Shown here in pieces: positions 15,496 to 17,936 of a stretch of DNA of 17,936 nucleotides; positions within the stretch are counted from its first letter, which is position 1; each line of letters begins with the position of its first letter. Under the pieces are notes generated by a model, which saw only the letters and a list, made by a program, of their open reading frames with translations, had not been told where the DNA came from and did not search any database. Source of the stretch: Parcubacteria group bacterium M10-OD1-1 (GTDB lineage Bacteria; Patescibacteria; Paceibacteria; Moranbacterales; UBA2206); contig LSNL01000004.1 of the NCBI GenBank assembly GCA_003056145.1, positions 1 through 17,936 of the forward strand, in the 5' to 3' direction. The translations under genes and the position numbers were made by a program.

Positions 15496-15912
15496 TTAAG
15501 ACAGCTTTAGAGGATTATAATTTCTTTTCTGCAAATTCTGAATAGGAATAAAGAGTGGTTGAGGCAAATTATTCCACTCAAACCAGTCCCATTGTTCACA
15601 TTTTTCAGGCTCCATTATTTTAACTTCGCCTGATCCATAGTCAGCTAGCATAAAAATGGTGACATAATGTTTTCCTTCAGCCTGAAAAATATCATTGGTT
15701 GCTGTGTCAAAACGAATATTTTTAATTGTGATACCAGTTTCTTCTATAGTTTCGCGTAAAGCACAATCTTCCCATGATTCATTAAATTCTAAATGTCCTC
15801 CAGGAAAACTCCAAGACCCTTCTCCGTGAGAATTTTTTCTTTTGCCAAGGAGAATTTTTTCATCTTTGATAATGATAACTCCAACTCCAACTTTTGGTCT
15901 TTTATTTTCCAT
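15496..15912 (-). CDS. NUDT15/MutT-like Nudix hydrolase
   Basis: A 138-residue Nudix enzyme. The Nudix box starts at Gly39 (GGHLEFNESWEDCALRETIE, continuing ETG to 60), with the metal-binding Glu residues in RETIEE (53-58). The whole length, from VGVGVIIIKDEKILLGKRK to the end QKRNYNPLKLS, is like human NUDT15/MTH2 and bacterial relatives, including a Trp-rich stretch WDWFEWNNLP. These hydrolyse oxidised or non-canonical (d)NTPs. No other domain is fused. It is a single-gene unit separated from the CopB gene by copy F of the intergenic element. Confidence 0.93.
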   Translation of the reverse strand: MENKRPKVGVGVIIIKDEKILLGKRKNSHGEGSWSFPGGHLEFNESWEDCALRETIEETGITIKNIRFDTATNDIFQAEGKHYVTIFMLADYGSGEVKIMEPEKCEQWDWFEWNNLPQPLFIPIQNLQKRNYNPLKLS

Positions 15913-16154
15913 ATTTATAATCTTAAAAAAGAATTATTTTTTAATTATAATTATGATTTAAATATAGACTATCAGAAAAATAAATAAGATTTGATGAAGT
16001 GTTACTTTTTATGGCTGAGTTGTAATAATTGTATTTTCTTATATGTGCATAGATGCCATTTTTAAGGGGATTATGCGTCATTCTGAATCTCATTAGCCTA
16101 TATATTATCACGCGCAAGCAAGCACACAGAAAGTATTTTTGCGCACACAGGTAT

Positions 16155-16508
16155 CTATTTGTCAGACCACACAGCAAATTCATTGCCGCTAGGATCGGTA
16201 AAGTGAAAACGGCGACCACCCGGAAATGAAAAAATATCTTTTATGATTGAACCACCGCATTTCTGTATTTTTGAAAGTGTCGCTTGTAGTTCTGAGCTGT
16301 AAAACACTACCAATGCACTACCTGCTTGGCTTGAAACCGTTAATTCGGATTTAAAAAAACCACCATCAATGCCCTCGTTTGAAAAGGCACTGTATTCAGG
16401 GCCGTAATCAATAAATGTCCAATTAAATACCGCTTCAAAAAAAGATTTGCTAGCGTTTATATCTTTTGTTGGAAATTCAATGTAATTTATTTTTTCATGA
16501 ATGTTCAA
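16155..16508 (-). CDS. VOC family (glyoxalase/bleomycin-resistance fold) protein
   Basis: A 117-residue protein made of two beta-alpha-beta-beta-beta modules. The first is INYIEFPTKDINASKSFFEA with FNWTF; the second ends FHFTDPSGNEFAVWSD, the standard VOC signature. Length is complete. Members include glyoxalases, dioxygenases and resistance proteins that bind antibiotics; this short form has no diagnostic substrate residues I can read. The start at 16508 has no clear ribosome site nearby. Codon use and GC of this and the next two genes look slightly different from the left part of the window, and similar genes are common in gammaproteobacterial cassettes; this is only an impression. Confidence 0.9.
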   Translation of the reverse strand: MNIHEKINYIEFPTKDINASKSFFEAVFNWTFIDYGPEYSAFSNEGIDGGFFKSELTVSSQAGSALVVFYSSELQATLSKIQKCGGSIIKDIFSFPGGRRFHFTDPSGNEFAVWSDK

Positions 16509-16541
16509 TATATCTCTCCCGTTATTTATATTATAGTGATT

Positions 16542-16940
16542 TTATTTTATTATTAATTTCTTTTGTGTTAGCCCCATAAAACCATCATCTTTTATTTTTC
16601 TATTTGCACTATAATTAATAATCAAAAGTACAATTAAATTAATAAGTGGAATTATACTTAAAATAATTAGCGGCGCGGCAACCATTGATGAGTAAAGCAG
16701 CCAACTAAGTCGTGCTGTAGAAACCGCGATGGCTAAAAATATAGGAATAATGAGAAATTGAAAATATATTTTATACTCAGGACTAATTTGTGTGGTGATA
16801 GCTGCTAGAATTAAATAGCTTAGAAAGCTATAGATTAATGCTTTTTGTCTTGTGGCGATGCGCAGTGTTAACTGTAACTCATTTTTTGTTTTGGTTATTT
16901 CTAATGTTGAATTTGGAACTTTATAAACATCATTATTCAT
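16542..16940 (-). CDS. Small four-helix membrane protein with YKxPxS N-terminus
   Basis: A 132-residue protein. The start at 16940 is chosen over an upstream ATG at 16997 because AAAGGA lies seven bases before it and the protein then begins MNNDVYKVPNSTLE, a short leader seen on many gammaproteobacterial small membrane proteins. Four helices follow at about 34-50, 53-70, 76-90 and 94-112, with a basic tail (SANRKIKDDGFMGLTQKK) after the last. The ending resembles proteins with NLIVLL...NRKIK, but I cannot name a family. It is divergent from the DUF1801 gene across a 66-bp gap, which must hold both promoters. Confidence 0.75.
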   Translation of the reverse strand: MNNDVYKVPNSTLEITKTKNELQLTLRIATRQKALIYSFLSYLILAAITTQISPEYKIYFQFLIIPIFLAIAVSTARLSWLLYSSMVAAPLIILSIIPLINLIVLLIINYSANRKIKDDGFMGLTQKKLIIK

Positions 16941-17006
16941 GAGTTTTCCTTTGTTATTTGTGTTATTAGTATACGTATATTCGACAGTTATGTTCAATGA
17001 GTCATT

Positions 17007-17519
17007 ATGAAAAATTTTAAGAATGTATTAGTTAAACAAAAATTTAATTCTTATCCTACTAAAGTGAAACAAAACTTAATGTTGATAAGAAAAATTATTT
17101 TTGAAGTAGCCGGTGAAGATGAAAATATTGGAGAGTTACAAGAAACGTTAAAATGGAACCAGCCAAGTTATATTACAAGCACACCTAAAAGTGGCACAAC
17201 GATTCGTTTAGATTGTATCAACTCATCTGAATATGCGATTTATGTTCATTGCCAAACAACGCTTATTGCAGAATTTAAAGAAATTTATCCTGATTATAAA
17301 TACGAAGGTAATCGAGCCATTATTTTTAATGTTGCGAATAAACCACCATTAAAAATAGTAAAACATTTTATTTATTTGGCATTAAGCTATCATTATAGAA
17401 AAAATTTAGATATTGGGTTTTTCATGATTTATGTTGCACTAGTTTTACCCCATTTCACAAATAAATACAAGTCCTTTGTTTGTCGGAAGTCTCCAGTCGT
17501 GCACGGGCAGATGCTGTAA
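17007..17519 (+). CDS. DUF1801 protein with an atypical C-terminal tail
   Basis: Residues 1-130 match the DUF1801 pattern: VKQKFNSYPTKVKQNLMLIRKII, then LQETLKWNQPSY, AIYVHCQTTL, and the last helix KHFIYLALSYHYRK. The fold is small and used by proteins of unknown function often found in cassette arrays. DUF1801 proteins usually end near that helix, but here 40 more residues follow (from about NLDIGFFMIYVAL), with a hydrophobic stretch and then a polar end; they look like read-through into foreign sequence rather than a family domain. The gene is the third plus-strand gene and the last in the window. Confidence 0.8.
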   Translation: MKNFKNVLVKQKFNSYPTKVKQNLMLIRKIIFEVAGEDENIGELQETLKWNQPSYITSTPKSGTTIRLDCINSSEYAIYVHCQTTLIAEFKEIYPDYKYEGNRAIIFNVANKPPLKIVKHFIYLALSYHYRKNLDIGFFMIYVALVLPHFTNKYKSFVCRKSPVVHGQML

Positions 17520-17672
17520 AATCAAACCAACAAATCAAATTCGGGTGTGTGTGTTTCTTATCAAATTATTCTAATTCTTGCTTATGTTATATTTAATATT
17601 GCCATATTTTGGACCAAGAAACACAGACATATGAAATGATCTAAAACAATTTTTTTGTTTGTTCTCTTCTTT

Positions 17673-17718
17673 GGGGATGGCCAGGTAGACAGCACATTAT
17701 GTGCTATGGCCATTCCCC
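17673..17718. repeat. Large imperfect inverted repeat
   Basis: Arms GGGGATGGCCA (17673-17683) and TGGCCATTCCCC (17707-17718) pair with one bulged base; inside, AGCACA and TGTGCT (17691-17705) form a second stem with a TTA loop. No T tail follows, so it is unlikely to be a standard terminator. Confidence 0.7.
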
Positions 17719-17836
17719 ATGAGCAATAATAATTTGTGTTACTGTTGATAACTCTTCGTTGAAACATATGTACTGTTATTGTTTGTGAAATAAATTTGTC
17801 TTTTCTTCAAATTGGCGATTTTGACGATCTGGACAA

Positions 17837-17936
17837 GATGGCGACGTTTTAATTTGGCAAATTTGTTGTTCAAAATAAGGAAATTTCGAAACATTGTATG
17901 TTTTACAGTGAAACAGAAAAATGATGGCGTCGTTTT
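17837..17936. repeat. Pair of 14-bp direct repeats
   Basis: GATGGCGACGTTTT (17837-17850) and GATGGCGTCGTTTT (17923-17936) differ at one base and lie 86 bp apart; the second reaches the window end, so it may extend further. Confidence 0.6.

Larger units (their letters stand above)
17520..17936. other. Non-coding right end of the window
   Basis: No gene is supported; the only open frame is short and overlaps a hairpin. It contains the hairpin at 17673-17718 and the 14-bp repeat pair at 17837 and 17923. Its texture (GT-rich runs, few AT tracts of the kind seen elsewhere) differs from the rest of the window. Confidence 0.55.

Noticed and set aside
15941..16219. Open frame of 92 codons on the minus strand
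   Set aside because: Overlaps the end of the VOC gene in another frame, has no ribosome site and no family-like sequence.
17582..17767. Open frame of 61 codons on the minus strand
   Set aside because: Spans the large hairpin, has no start signal and no recognisable features.
1..17936. Alternative genetic code with TGA read as Gly or Trp, as in some Patescibacteria
   Set aside because: Genes end with TAA or TGA at expected family lengths and no in-frame TGA interrupts conserved domains, apart from the MazG remnant which lacks its N-terminus anyway.
1..17936. tRNA, rRNA or known riboswitch genes
   Set aside because: No cloverleaf, rRNA-like or known riboswitch pattern was seen on reading the gaps; short ones could be missed without a covariance search.

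Overview
The window is AT-rich, uses the standard bacterial code (stops mostly TAA), and carries short, compact, mostly single-domain genes, almost all on the minus strand. Gene content (MacB-type ABC pair, CopB-type P-ATPase, PQ-loop mini-transporters, MazG, Nudix, RBBP9-like hydrolase, SGNH hydrolase, peptidase E, metallo-beta-lactamase fold) and weak Shine-Dalgarno sequences fit a Candidate Phyla Radiation / Patescibacteria genome best. This is an inference; there is no rRNA or marker gene here to prove it.

Layout. 1-3384: a minus-strand operon with its own promoter encodes a MoxR/dynein-like AAA+ ATPase, then a coiled-coil protein carrying six 40-residue repeats, then the start of a second copy of that repeat protein cut by the window edge. 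The first 84 bp of both copies are identical. 3538-4134: PQ-loop membrane protein. 4363-4755: plus-strand membrane-anchored protein with a strong Shine-Dalgarno and a terminator. 5020-7257: three-gene minus-strand operon (DUF2584-like protein, FtsX/MacB permease, ABC ATPase). 7388-8070: a MazG remnant and a frameshifted EamA/SMR-like transporter. 8515-8712: second plus-strand small membrane protein, again with its own promoter, strong Shine-Dalgarno and terminator. 8777-15912: a train of unrelated single-gene units, all minus strand: peptidase E, SGNH hydrolase, PQ-loop protein, RBBP9-like hydrolase, MazG, MBL-fold hydrolase, CopB ATPase, NUDT15-like Nudix. 16155-17519: VOC protein, a small four-helix membrane protein and a divergent DUF1801 gene. 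17520-17936: non-coding, with a large hairpin and a 14-bp repeat.

The most interesting signal lies between the genes. Four intergenic regions (near 8168-8259, 10345-10448, 11579-11687, 15421-15490) hold diverged copies of one roughly 70-110 bp element, in the same orientation; three of them sit 6-32 bp from the stop codon of the minus-strand gene next to them. They share several motifs at fixed spacing, and an inner stem that shows one compensating base-pair change. Three further intergenic regions (9536-9646, 10764-10844, 12299-12365) have weaker, similar ends. Together with unrelated one-gene units in one orientation, this resembles a decayed integron gene-cassette array with attC-like sites, although no integrase is visible and complete attC sites are not proven. 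The AAA+/repeat-protein module is the second candidate for an undescribed system.
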